DNA of 64,000 nucleotides from Streptomyces olivochromogenes (GTDB lineage Bacteria > Actinomycetota > Actinomycetes > Streptomycetales > Streptomycetaceae), in contig NZ_JADDRL010000011.1 in NCBI RefSeq assembly GCF_021538895.1, positions 1-64,000 on the forward strand, written 5' to 3'. Under the pieces are notes generated by a model, which did no database searches, had not been told where the DNA came from, and saw only the letters and a program-made list of their open reading frames with translations. Position numbers and translations under genes: made by a program. Below are positions 49,637 to 58,596 of this stretch, one piece after another (position 1 is the stretch's first letter; each line of letters begins with the position of its first letter).

Positions 49637-50370
49637 ACCGTCCGGCGCGGCGGTACCGCGCCCGTCGTGTAGGAGGCGTCCGGCGACAGCAGCCAGGAGA
49701 TCGCCGCGGCGATCTCCTCCGCCCGGCCGGGGCGGCGCAGCGGGACCGTCTCGGACATGCGGTGCGCGCGGTCGGGGTCGCCCATCGCCGCGTGCATCTC
49801 GGTGTCGATCACGCCGGGGGCGACCGCGTTGACGCGGACGCCGTCGGGGCCGAGTTCCTTGGCCAGGCCCAGGGTCAGGGCGTCCACGGCCGCCTTGGTG
49901 GCCGCGTAGTGGACGTACTCGCCGGGGCTGCCGAGGGTCGCGGCCGCCGAGGTGACGTTCACGATCGCGCCGCTCCCCCGCGCACTCATGAGCCGGGCGG
50001 CCAGGCGCGAACACAGCAGTGTGCCCAGCAGGTTGACGTCGAGGACCCGGCGCAGGACGGCGGGGTCGGTGTCCGCCAGCCGTCCCAGCGGTCCCGTCAC
50101 CGCCGCGTTGTTCACCAGACCGGTGACCGGCCCCAGCTGCTCCTCCGCGGAGGCGAAGAGCCGTTCCACATCGGCTTCGACGGCGGTGTCCACCCGCACG
50201 GTCACGGCACGCGCCCCCGCCGCGCGCACGCCCTCGGCCACCGTCTCGGCGGCCTCGCCGTCACGGACGTACCCGACCACCACGTCGTGCCCGTCGGCCG
50301 CGAGCCGCAGGCAGGTCGCGGCGCCGATCCCCCGGCTGCCGCCGGTGACGACCGTGACGAGACGTTTCAT
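49312..50370 (-). CDS. Short-chain dehydrogenase/reductase with lost natural stop
   Basis: The true SDR spans 50370 to about 49640: TGGSRGIGAAT cofactor loop, NNAAVTG, and catalytic Tyr-Lys in YAATKAAV. Related enzymes end right after SYTTGAV plus about eight residues. Here the frame reads on through Pro/Arg-rich antisense of the neighbouring gene to 49312, overlapping it by 325 bases. A small C-terminal deletion is likely. AGGAGG precedes ATG 50370. Confidence 0.7.
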   Translation of the reverse strand: MKRLVTVVTGGSRGIGAATCLRLAADGHDVVVGYVRDGEAAETVAEGVRAAGARAVTVRVDTAVEADVERLFASAEEQLGPVTGLVNNAAVTGPLGRLADTDPAVLRRVLDVNLLGTLLCSRLAARLMSARGSGAIVNVTSAAATLGSPGEYVHYAATKAAVDALTLGLAKELGPDGVRVNAVAPGVIDTEMHAAMGDPDRAHRMSETVPLRRPGRAEEIAAAISWLLSPDASYTTGAVPPRRTVQPMPNAPSGGTGDGTASSSRTGRAPPMNSLSAVPCSTRAGNASEAARRDRAAVSTGWCEATRTALPNRRPRSTPGSAISASSSNTAPKVASWERRKAKGAASARLAR

Positions 50371-50455
50371 GGAGACCTCCTGGTGCGGCGGACGGACACG
50401 AAGATCGACTCACTCTACGACCGCGGGACCCGCCCCGTCCGGAACGGTTCGGGGC

Positions 50456-50735
50456 TCAGGCCCGCAGGTGTCCGACCGCGTCGTCGCCCAACGGACAGGG
50501 CCGCTCCACCGGCAACAACGCGGTCGCCCGGCCGAGTTCACCCGCCCTCACCAGAGCGTGCACCGGCGAGGCCCAGCTGGAGGGAGCGATACGGCAGCGC
50601 GTTGAGGTGCAGATCGCGCTCCGGGTCCCACTGCCGACGGGCACGTGATGCGACAGACAGGCATGACGCAGCGCCCACCCGAAGCCCGCACGGTCGATCT
50701 CGACGGCGAGGACGGTCTCCTGACCCTCACAGCGG
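50456..50735 (-). pseudogene. Degenerate DUF4291 gene fragment
   Basis: Reads EGQETVLAVEIDRAGFGWAL RHACL, then after a frameshift RQWDPERDLHLNALPYRSLQ LGLA, then VHALVRAGELGRATALLP and HLRA, stop. Each part matches the intact DUF4291 protein encoded at 53004-53597. The N-terminal third is missing. Dead paralogue. Confidence 0.75.
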
Positions 50736-50985
50736 TCTGTCGCCGCTCGTCGTGCCGGCGACGGTTCCCCCGGAGGGAGGGAGTCCGAAGGCTCGAAGTT
50801 CCGAGCATGCGCTGCGAGCGATGCCGACATCGGATCGGGACTCACGGCGTCCGGAGGGTGCGATCGCCAAGCGGAGGAGGCACCGGACATGCAACTGTTC
50901 GGGACCGGCAGGAGTCTAGCGATCGAAGCGATGTACCCCTGGAAGACACCGTCCGATTACCCGCGCTCCAACAGAGGTGCTCTCG

Positions 50986-52173
50986 ATGCCGATGCCCCCG
51001 CACATCCGTCGCGCCTTCCGTGTCGCTGTTGCCCCCTTCGGCGCTGCTGGCCTGATCGCGCTGGCCGCGGCTCCCGCCGCCTTCGCCGATGAAGCCGCAC
51101 CCGAATTGGTCATTGGAGGCATCGGGCCGATCGACGGGGTGAAACCGGGGAGCACCTTCGATCTGCCGGTCACCGTAGCGAACAAGGGCGCCGGAGCCGC
51201 CGAGAAGGTGTGGGTCACCTACTCCGTCACCCGGGGACTCGACTTCGCGGAGGTTCCCTCCAACTGCCGGACACAGCACGTCCGGCCCTACGACGAGATG
51301 CCCGAGAGGTGGACCATGGTGTGCGCGTTCGACCAGGCGGTGGAGCCGGGCGTCGTCTACACGCCCGACAGGCCTCTCCGTGTCAAGGCACTGGACCGCG
51401 CGCTCAACGACGAGCTGCGCCTGCGTGTCGGGGAGGACGATCCGGGGGCGGACGACAACGGCACTCCGCCGGTGGCGGGAACCGCACCGGCGGTGAAACT
51501 GGTCGAAGGACAGGCCGGGGGCGAGGGGTCCGCGCAAGTGATCGATGTGCCCGTCACCTCCATCAACACGGCCGACTACCAGGTGACGGGTGCCGCGTTG
51601 AAGGGGCGTGTCGGTGAAACGGTGCCGATGAAGGTGGAGTTCACCAACGCCGGGCCCGCCTGGGTCATGGTCAAGGTGGGGGACCGGTCCGTGAGGGTCA
51701 TGATCAAGCCGCCCGCCGGAACGTCGGTCGTCAAGACCCCCGGGTTCTGCAAGGCCAAGGGTGAGGCGTACGACTGCGGCACGAGCGAGCGGGCTCTCTA
51801 CGAGGGCGGACGAGAGACCTACACCTTCGAACTGAAGATCGACAAGCGGGTGGCGCACACCAAGGGCTCGGTGGCGCTGAGCACCGAGGCGCGGCCGTTC
51901 GACCCCGACAAGGGCAACGACAAGGCCGACATCACGCTGGACGTCACGGACGGGGGGCCGACCGGCTCGACGGGCAGCTCGACCAGTGGCTCGGGCGGAT
52001 CGGCCGACGGATCGTCGTCGACAGGCGACGACGGGACGACGGCGAATGGCGGCAGCCTGGCAGAGACCGGGTCCTCGGCGCTGCCGATCACGGGCGTGGC
52101 TGCCGCGGCGGTGGTCACGGGTGCGGGCCTGCTCGTCATCGTGCGCCGCCGCCGGTCCCAGAGCCTGAGCTGA
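50986..52173 (+). CDS. Sortase-anchored surface protein with LAETG motif
   Basis: 395 residues. Signal peptide with AGLIALAAAPAAFA, two repeats of an Ig-like/DUF11-type extracellular domain (TFDLPVTVANKGAGAAEKV; TVPMKVEFTNAGPAWVMVKV), a Ser/Gly/Thr linker, then LAETG, a hydrophobic span and RRRR tail. LAxTG is the class E sortase signal in Streptomyces, so the protein should be linked to peptidoglycan. AGAGG stands eight bases before ATG 50986. Confidence 0.88.
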   Translation: MPMPPHIRRAFRVAVAPFGAAGLIALAAAPAAFADEAAPELVIGGIGPIDGVKPGSTFDLPVTVANKGAGAAEKVWVTYSVTRGLDFAEVPSNCRTQHVRPYDEMPERWTMVCAFDQAVEPGVVYTPDRPLRVKALDRALNDELRLRVGEDDPGADDNGTPPVAGTAPAVKLVEGQAGGEGSAQVIDVPVTSINTADYQVTGAALKGRVGETVPMKVEFTNAGPAWVMVKVGDRSVRVMIKPPAGTSVVKTPGFCKAKGEAYDCGTSERALYEGGRETYTFELKIDKRVAHTKGSVALSTEARPFDPDKGNDKADITLDVTDGGPTGSTGSSTSGSGGSADGSSSTGDDGTTANGGSLAETGSSALPITGVAAAAVVTGAGLLVIVRRRRSQSLS

Positions 52174-52306
52174 CGACCGTCCGACGCGAGCGGTTGTTCC
52201 CGCCCCGGGCCGCTGGTCCGGGACCTCCGCGCTGCCTTGATCGATGGCGGCTCCGGCGGTTCCCGGATCCAGCCGACTCCCGTTCACGTGGCCGGTCCGA
52301 ACGCTG

Positions 52307-52591
52307 TCACCCGGAAGCCCCCACTTCGCCGGCCATGACCTCGGGAGGGTTGGGAAGCACGGACGCAAGGTTCTCCCGCACGAAGTCCGCAGCCCTGGAG
52401 ATCGATTCCTCGGCACCGGCCTGGTCCTGGAAGACACTGGTCGAGACCACCACCCCGTCCCCGGCATCGATCCAGTAGTAGGCCACGAAGCCGGAGACCT
52501 GGCGCATGAGCGGCACGAACCCCTCGTTCACGAGACGCGCCGCCTCGGCCGGATCGGTCACCCCTTCGTATCGCCGGACTGCTGCGTACAT
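52307..52591 (-). CDS. Small ABM-like (dimeric alpha/beta barrel) protein
   Basis: 94 residues from ATG 52591, with GAGGAG upstream. The pattern MYAAVRRYEGVTDPAEAAR, MRQVSGFVAYYWIDAGDGVV, STSVFQDQAGAEESISRAAD is that of single-domain antibiotic-biosynthesis-monooxygenase-like proteins. They fold as ferredoxin-like dimers. No catalytic role shown. Confidence 0.75.
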   Translation of the reverse strand: MYAAVRRYEGVTDPAEAARLVNEGFVPLMRQVSGFVAYYWIDAGDGVVVSTSVFQDQAGAEESISRAADFVRENLASVLPNPPEVMAGEVGASG

Positions 52592-52830
52592 TCCCAAGCT
52601 CCTCACGGCATTCTGGGTTCGTCCTCTGCTGAGACGGCGTACCCCTGCGACAGCTGCCTGGCCCATGAGACGTCCGGCAATCACCTGAAGGGCAGCCTTG
52701 GGTGATCCGAACGGCAGCCGCCGACCCGGACGCAAGGCCCTCCGCGGGTGAGCCACGAGACAGCCTCGACGTGGAGTGGAGCAGCCTGGGCTGGGCGGCT
52801 GCCCGCAGCACGGAAGAGGCTGTGACGCGG

Positions 52831-52864
52831 CTTGATGACCCAGGCCAAGCCTTGCTCACAGACC
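52831..52864 (-). repeat. Chromosomal copy of the dispersed repeat
   Basis: Reverse complement reads GGGTCTGTGAGCAAGGCTTG then GCCTGGGTCATCAAG. It lies about 140 bases before the intact DUF4291 gene. The other five copies are inside the integrated element. Confidence 0.5.
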
Positions 52865-53003
52865 CTTTGGCCAGACCGTGTGTGACGCTGATGTGGATCG
52901 CACGGGCGACTGCCCGCCGCCCGCGTCCGGCGTACTCCGTCGGATCGAGCAACAGGTCGAAAATCGGTGGTCACCTGAGCTGACCGAGCCCACGCTGGAC
53001 GCC

Positions 53004-53597
53004 ATGGAAGAACCGCACCGCAGGATCCGCGCGCTCCACACGGCGTCCACGCTCACCGTCTACCAGGCGTACTCCCCTGAGATCGGACTGCCCGCCATCC
53101 GAGACGGCCGCTTTCCGGCCGCGTGGAAGCCTGACCGCATGACGTGGATCAAACCCAGTTTCCTGTGGATGATGTACCGCTCCGGCTGGGGCACGAAGGA
53201 GGGTCAGGAGACCGTCCTCGCCGTCGAGATCACTCGCGACGGCTTCGACTGGGCGCTGCGCCATGCCTGCCTGTCGAGTTACGTTCGCGCACTGCATCCC
53301 GATCGCGGCACCTGGCAGCGTGACCTCAAGCGCGCACCGGCCCGTGTCCAGTGGGATCCCGAACGCGATCTGCACCTGCGTCCCCTGCCGCACCGTTCGT
53401 TGCAACTGGGCCTCTCGGGTGAGGCATCGTCGCGTTACGCGGACGAGTGGATCGTGTCCATCAGCGACGTGACCCCGCTCGCCGACGAGATCCACGCACT
53501 CGTCCGGGACGGGGAACTGGACTCAGCCACCCGACTGCTCCCCCAGGAGCAGGATTACCCCGCCGGCGCAGAACTCCTGGCCCACCTGCGTCCCTGA
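53004..53597 (+). CDS. DUF4291 family protein
   Basis: 197 residues from ATG 53004. Signature stretch RMTWIKPSFLWMMYRSGWGT, followed by VLAVEITRDGFDWAL, RVQWDPERDLHL and RSLQLGLSGEA. Family of unknown function, common in Streptomyces and fungi. Its last 35 or so bases and the flank recur in the integrated element. A degenerate paralogue is at 50456-50735. Confidence 0.88.
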   Translation: MEEPHRRIRALHTASTLTVYQAYSPEIGLPAIRDGRFPAAWKPDRMTWIKPSFLWMMYRSGWGTKEGQETVLAVEITRDGFDWALRHACLSSYVRALHPDRGTWQRDLKRAPARVQWDPERDLHLRPLPHRSLQLGLSGEASSRYADEWIVSISDVTPLADEIHALVRDGELDSATRLLPQEQDYPAGAELLAHLRP

Positions 53598-53725
53598 CCG
53601 GCAATCCGGGCACAACTGGCGGCATCACCCATCTCGAACAGGGTCGGGGCTCCCCCGGCTCGAACACCACTCAATATCGGCGCAAGCCTCTTGGCTCCGC
53701 CCGCGCCGTGCCCAACACTGTGCCG

Positions 53726-54220
53726 ATGACGCAGCGCGTGGAGCTCGCGACCGTGTTGGACCGACTGGCCGTGGACGGGCTGGTCACGGAGTACGCGGTG
53801 GCGGTGGACGACGGTGACTGGGCGGCGTATCGACGGCTGTTCACGGCGGACGGGCGGGCGGACTACCGTTCGGCCGGCGGGATCGAGGGGGACGCGGGGC
53901 AGGTCGCCGCGTGGCTGACGGAGAGTTTGGGGCTGTTCTCGATGCGCCAGCATCTGATCGTCAACCGGCGGCTGCGGTTCGGGATCCTGGAGCAGGACAC
54001 CGGGGACACCGCGCGGGTGCTGGCGGACTACGTCAATCCGATGCGGTTCGCGGGGGACGGCGACGGCGGCTCCACGGCGCCGGACTTCGTGTGCGGCGGC
54101 CGGTACTCCTTCGGGCTGCTGCGGACGGCCGAGGGGTGGCGGCTGCGCGAGGTGGTCGTCCAGGAGAAGTGGCGCCGGCTCGACGGAACCGGCCCGCGCC
54201 GCCCGGCCCCGGCCGAATGA
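53726..54220 (+). CDS. SnoaL-like/NTF2-fold protein
   Basis: 164 residues from ATG 53726 (GTG 53708 possible). The fold pattern LVTEYAVAVDDGDWAAYRRL FTADG, VNRRLRFGIL, GGRYSFGLLR and GWRLREVVVQ is that of SnoaL_4 proteins, which act as small isomerases, hydratases or ligand-binding subunits. No pathway neighbour. Confidence 0.8.
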   Translation: MTQRVELATVLDRLAVDGLVTEYAVAVDDGDWAAYRRLFTADGRADYRSAGGIEGDAGQVAAWLTESLGLFSMRQHLIVNRRLRFGILEQDTGDTARVLADYVNPMRFAGDGDGGSTAPDFVCGGRYSFGLLRTAEGWRLREVVVQEKWRRLDGTGPRRPAPAE

Positions 54221-54329
54221 GCCGCCGCGCCGCCCGGCCCAGGCCCCGGCCGAATGATCCGAGGCCCCCTGTCGGAGATCCGCTTCCCGTGCGCACACTG
54301 GAGGGACCAGCCGGGTAGGGAGGCGACGT

Positions 54330-55904
54330 ATGAAGACGTTCGACCGGTGGCTCACCTCCCCGTGGCGTCGCTGCGTCGTCGCCGCGCTCGCGGGTGCCCT
54401 GCCGGTGTTCGCCTTCCCGGCGCCCGCGCTGTGGTGGTTCGCGTACGTCGCCCTGGTCCCGTGGCTGCTGCTCGCGCGCTCGGCGCCGACCGGGCGGCGG
54501 GCGCTGTACGACGGCTGGCTCGGCGGGTTCGGGTTCATGGTGGCGATGCACCACTGGCTGCTGCCTAGCCTGCACGTCTTCATCTTCCTGATCGCCGCGC
54601 TGCTCGGCGCGCTGTGGGCACCCTGGGGCTGGCTGACGCGGCGGTTCCTCGGCGGCGTGCCCTCGCCCGGCCGGTGCGCGGCCGCGCTGCTGGTGCTGCC
54701 GTCCGCCTGGCTGGCGGTGGAGCTCGTCCGGTCCTGGCAGGGGCTCGGCGGCCCCTGGGGCATGCTCGGCTCCAGCCAGTGGCAGCTGGAACCGGCGCTG
54801 CGGCTCGCCTCGGTGGGCGGTGTGTGGCTGCTCAGCTTCCTGGTGGTGGCGGTCAACGTCGCGGTCGCCGCGCTGGTGGCGGTGCGCGCCGCCCGGATAC
54901 CCGCCGTCGCCGCGCTCGCCGCCACGGCGGCGGCGACCTCGGCGGCCTGGGTCTGGTCGCCCCGGCCCGATGTCGACGGGCATGTGCGGATCGCCGTCGT
55001 CCAGCCCGGCGTCATCGGCGGTCCGGACAGCGCGGGGCTGCGCTTCGACCGGGAGGAGCAGCTGACCCGGCGGCTCGCCGGGCAGCACCTCGACCTGATC
55101 GTGTGGGGGGAGAGCAGCATCGGCTTCGACCTCGGTCAACGGCCCGACCTGGCGCGGCGCGTCGCGGCCCTGTCCCGGGAGACCGGCACGGACATCCTGG
55201 TCAACGTGGACGCCCGCCGCTCGGACCGGCCCGGCATCTACAAGAGCTCGGTCCTGATCGGCCCGCACGGCCCGACCGGCGCGCGGTACGACAAGATGCG
55301 GCTGATCCCGTTCGGCGAGTACATCCCGGCGCGCTCCCTGCTGGGCTGGGCGACCTCCGTCGGCAAGGCGGCGGGCGAGGACCGGCGGCGCGGCACCGAG
55401 CAGGTCGTGATGGACGTCGGGCACGGGATGCGGGTCGGCCCGCTGGTGTGCTTCGAGACCGCGTTCCCGGACATGAGCCGCCATCTCGCCGAGGACGGCG
55501 CGGACGTGCTGATCGGCCAGTCGGCCACGTCGACGTTCCAGGGCAGCTGGGCGCCCGAGCAGCACGCCTCGCTCGCCGCGCTGCGCGCCGCCGAGACCGG
55601 CCGGCCCATGGTGCACGCGACGCTGACCGGGGTCTCCGCCGTCTACGGGCCGAGCGGACAGCGCCTGGGCCCGTGGCTCGGCACCGACGCGAGCACCGCC
55701 CGGGTGTACGAGGTGCCGCTGGCGCACGGCATCACGCCGTACGTCCGCTTCGGCGACTGGCCGGTGCACGGCGCGCTGCTCGTGCTGGTGGCCCTGTGCG
55801 GCACCGAGGGCGTGCGGGCGCTCAGGCTGCGCCGGACCGGTCCTGAACCGCGCGTACCACCCGCTCGCACAGTGCGTGAGTCTCCAGTGCGTCACGGGCA
55901 CTGA
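54330..55904 (+). CDS. lnt: Apolipoprotein N-acyltransferase
   Basis: 524 residues. Six or so N-terminal spans are followed by a nitrilase-fold domain with the Glu-Lys-Cys triad in VWGESSIG, YDKMRLIPFGEY and VCFETAFPD. It adds the third acyl chain to lipoproteins on the outer face of the membrane. GGGAGG lies upstream of the ATG. The 3' end overlaps the convergent oxidoreductase gene by 83 bases. Confidence 0.92.
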   Translation: MKTFDRWLTSPWRRCVVAALAGALPVFAFPAPALWWFAYVALVPWLLLARSAPTGRRALYDGWLGGFGFMVAMHHWLLPSLHVFIFLIAALLGALWAPWGWLTRRFLGGVPSPGRCAAALLVLPSAWLAVELVRSWQGLGGPWGMLGSSQWQLEPALRLASVGGVWLLSFLVVAVNVAVAALVAVRAARIPAVAALAATAAATSAAWVWSPRPDVDGHVRIAVVQPGVIGGPDSAGLRFDREEQLTRRLAGQHLDLIVWGESSIGFDLGQRPDLARRVAALSRETGTDILVNVDARRSDRPGIYKSSVLIGPHGPTGARYDKMRLIPFGEYIPARSLLGWATSVGKAAGEDRRRGTEQVVMDVGHGMRVGPLVCFETAFPDMSRHLAEDGADVLIGQSATSTFQGSWAPEQHASLAALRAAETGRPMVHATLTGVSAVYGPSGQRLGPWLGTDASTARVYEVPLAHGITPYVRFGDWPVHGALLVLVALCGTEGVRALRLRRTGPEPRVPPARTVRESPVRHGH

Positions 55905-56733
55905 GCACCTTGCCCGCGCGCACGGCGTCGAGGAACGCGCACACCGCCTGCTCCATGCCGCGCTGCCGGGCGACCGGCACCCAGTCGCCGCGCCGGCGCA
56001 CCGTCGGCTGGCCCTTGTGGTCGATCACCTCGGCGAGGTTGACCACCTGACGCTTGGTGTCCTGCCCGGAGACTTCGAGGATCTCCTCCGCCGAGCCGCT
56101 GCGCCGGTTCATCACGCCGAGCGCGGTGAAGCCGTCCCCGGCGAGCTGGAGCACGACGTGGTGCAGCAGGCCGTCCTCGACGCGGCTGCGCACGCCGACG
56201 TCGTCGATCGCGCCCGGCGCCAGGAAGCGCAGGGTGTCCACGACGTGGATGAAGTCGTCGAGGATCATCGTGCGCGGGTCCTCCGGGAGCCCGATGCGGT
56301 TCTTCTGCATCAGGATCAGCTCGCGCGGATGGTCGGCGCACTGCGTGTAGCCGGGCGCGTGGCGCCGGTTCAAGCCGACGGCGAGGGATACGCCGCGCTC
56401 CTCGGCGAGCACCACGAGGCGTTCGGAGTCGGCGAGTTCGTAGGCGAGCGGCTTGTCGACGTACGTCGGTACGCCCGCCTCCAGGAGCCGGGTGACGATC
56501 TCCGGGTGGGCGGGGGTGGGCGCGTGCACGAAGGCGGCGTCGAGGTCCTGGGCGAGCAGGGAGTCCAGGGTCGTGTGCCGGCTGTCCTCGGGGAGGCGGA
56601 GGCCGTCGGCGACCCGGGCGAGCGTCCCGGGCGTGCGGGTCTGCAGGTGCAGCTCGACGTCCGGCCGCGTGCCCAGCACCGGCAGGTACGCCTTCTGCGC
56701 GATGTCGCCGAGTCCGATGCAGCCGACCTTCAC
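55822..56733 (-). CDS. Gfo/Idh/MocA-family oxidoreductase
   Basis: 303 residues. N-terminal NAD(P)-binding motif GCIGLGDIAQKAYLP, then VPTYVDKPLAYE with the conserved Lys-Pro, and a C-terminal domain with DDFIHVVDTLRFL. Members oxidise sugars or polyols; the substrate is not known. Convergent with lnt. Confidence 0.85.
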   Translation of the reverse strand: MKVGCIGLGDIAQKAYLPVLGTRPDVELHLQTRTPGTLARVADGLRLPEDSRHTTLDSLLAQDLDAAFVHAPTPAHPEIVTRLLEAGVPTYVDKPLAYELADSERLVVLAEERGVSLAVGLNRRHAPGYTQCADHPRELILMQKNRIGLPEDPRTMILDDFIHVVDTLRFLAPGAIDDVGVRSRVEDGLLHHVVLQLAGDGFTALGVMNRRSGSAEEILEVSGQDTKRQVVNLAEVIDHKGQPTVRRRGDWVPVARQRGMEQAVCAFLDAVRAGKVLSARDALETHALCERVVRAVQDRSGAA

Positions 56734-56830
56734 GTGCCCTCCCCCAGCGGTTGACCGACGATGTCTGCTGGAAGCATACGGCGGCCGTAATTGCCTGGTG
56801 GGGCGGAGCGAGGTGGGTCAGGATGCGGCT

Positions 56831-57343
56831 ATGACGACCGAGCGCCGTGAACCCGCCCAGAACGCCGACGAACGCGCGATGCTGGAGGGCTGGCTGGACT
56901 ACCACCGGCAGACGCTGGCCCACAAGTGCGAGGGCCTGTCCGACGAGCAGTTGCGGACCGCGTCGGTTCAGCCGTCCCCGCTGTCGCTCATGGGGCTGGT
57001 GCGGCACATGGCGGAGGTGGAACGGGGCTGGTTCCGCAAGGTGCTGGTGGGCGACGACCCGGGGCCGATCTACTACAGCGACGAGGACCGGGACGGCGAG
57101 TTCCATCTCACGGAGGCGGACACCTGGCGGGAGGCGTACGGCACCTGGCAGGCGGAGATCGCCGTCGCCCGGCGCCACGCGGCCGGACTCGCCCTGGACG
57201 ATCTCTCCACGGGGTCGAGCCACTTCACCGACGAGCCGTTCAGTCTGCGCTGGATCTACACCCACATGATCGAGGAGTACGCCCGGCACAACGGCCACGC
57301 CGACCTGATCCGCGAGCGGATCGACGGCGCCACCGGCGACTGA
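56831..57343 (+). CDS. DinB/DUF664-family protein
   Basis: 170 residues, four-helix bundle. Metal ligands fit His in LVRHMAEVERGWF, and EEYARHNGHADLIRE at the end. The family includes thiol-dependent (mycothiol, bacillithiol) transferases. Function here is not known. ATG 56831 follows AGGA by a few bases. Confidence 0.88.
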   Translation: MTTERREPAQNADERAMLEGWLDYHRQTLAHKCEGLSDEQLRTASVQPSPLSLMGLVRHMAEVERGWFRKVLVGDDPGPIYYSDEDRDGEFHLTEADTWREAYGTWQAEIAVARRHAAGLALDDLSTGSSHFTDEPFSLRWIYTHMIEEYARHNGHADLIRERIDGATGD

Positions 57344-57414
57344 CGTCAGCCCGGGCGGCGCGGCGCCCCTCGTACGGGGAAGGAGATCACCCGTGCGGGG
57401 CATCATCCGCCTGT

Positions 57415-57924
57415 GTGCTGTACCCCGGCGGGCGCCGACGCAGCAGAGTTGCGCGGGTGCATCGAACGACGACCACCGCAACGCTTCTGGTCACCGTGGC
57501 CGTCTCGGCCCTCTCCGGCTGCGTGACCGTCCAGCGCCCGCCGGCCCCCGGTCCCTCCGTCGGTACGGTACCGTCGCCGGCCTCGGCGCCCCGGCCGGAC
57601 GGCAGTGCCGAGCCGAGGGTCGTGCAGGCGCCGGCGCGGGAGGCGCTGGAGATGGTCGGCCCGGCCCGGCGGCCGACGCGCGCCGAGACGCCGCAGTCGC
57701 GCCGGCCCGCGACCAGCGCGACACCCCACCGGCTCTCGCCCCCGCGCGCACACCCCCGTCCGCAGCCGCACCGGCAGGCGTCCCCGCGGCCGCAGGCCGA
57801 GATCCCCGACGTCTCCCCCGCGCTGCCCGCGCCGTCGGACGTGTGCGCGCTGGGCAGGCAGTACGGCGGCTGGCGGCCGGACAGCCCGGAGGCGGCGATC
57901 TGCGCGCGGACGTACGGGCGTTGA
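57415..57924 (+). CDS. Small putative lipoprotein
   Basis: About 169 residues from GTG 57415, or 155 from GTG 57457. The signal segment TATLLVTVAVSALSGC ends in a lipobox Cys. The mature part is Pro/Arg/Ala-rich and finishes with a small domain DVCALGRQYGGWRPDSPEA and a Cys in AICARTYGR. Just past the stop, about 25 bases are tandemly repeated. Function unknown. Confidence 0.65.
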   Translation: MLYPGGRRRSRVARVHRTTTTATLLVTVAVSALSGCVTVQRPPAPGPSVGTVPSPASAPRPDGSAEPRVVQAPAREALEMVGPARRPTRAETPQSRRPATSATPHRLSPPRAHPRPQPHRQASPRPQAEIPDVSPALPAPSDVCALGRQYGGWRPDSPEAAICARTYGR

Positions 57925-57978
57925 GGCCGCGCGGACGTACGGGCGCCGAGGCCGCGCGGACGGGCACGCGGTGAGTGC

Positions 57979-58545
57979 CTACGTAGGCCGCTGGCGCGGC
58001 GGCCCCCAGGGCTGGGGGCCGTCCTCGCCCAGGCGCAGTTCCAGTCGGCTGATCGCCGCCCGGACCCCGTCGCCGTAGCTGTCGTCGGGCAGGGCCACGG
58101 CCGCGCCGCGGGCCCGGTGCAGATGGCTGCGGGCGGCTTCGGGGCGGTCGAGCTTCATGTAGTCGGCGGCGAGGTTCAGGTGCAGGGAGGGGTAGAAGGC
58201 GCGCAGCGCGGCGGTCTCCTGCGCCGTGCGCTCCTCGGTCGTGTCCTGTGCCGCCGACAACGCCCGCAGGTCCCAGGCCAGTTCGTCCGAGGGGTCGTCC
58301 TGGGTGTCGGCCAGGTAGTGCGCCAGGGTGCAGCGGTGCAGCGGCTCGCCGTCGTGGCCGATCTCCGCCCACAGGTCCAGCAGACGGCGCCGGGCCTCCT
58401 CGCGGTCCCCGGCGTGATGCAGCATGACGACCTGCCCGATCCGGGTCAGTACGGCATCCGGTGCCGCCTGCTCCTGTCGTTCCGCCACCGCGCCCTCCGC
58501 CACCTCGTCGGCTGTCCCCCCGACGCTATCCGGCGGCACCGGCAA
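57979..58545 (-). CDS. TPR-like helical protein, unknown
   Basis: 188 residues, helical. LTRIGQVVMLHHAGDREEAR, LHRCTLAHYLADTQDDPSDE and YPSLHLNLAADYMKLDRPEA read as TPR-like pairs. Found widely in Streptomyces next to ung. No function assigned. Confidence 0.75.
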   Translation of the reverse strand: MPVPPDSVGGTADEVAEGAVAERQEQAAPDAVLTRIGQVVMLHHAGDREEARRRLLDLWAEIGHDGEPLHRCTLAHYLADTQDDPSDELAWDLRALSAAQDTTEERTAQETAALRAFYPSLHLNLAADYMKLDRPEAARSHLHRARGAAVALPDDSYGDGVRAAISRLELRLGEDGPQPWGPPRQRPT

Positions 58546-58596
58546 ACCCGGTCAGGCGGCCCCGTACGACACAAGGCCGCGCCGCCGAAGGGCCGG

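Noticed and set aside
57393..57974. GTG 57393 frame with a good ribosome site
   Set aside because: The product is Arg/Ala-rich without a domain, while the overlapping frame gives a signal peptide with lipobox. The site may instead serve the 57415 start.
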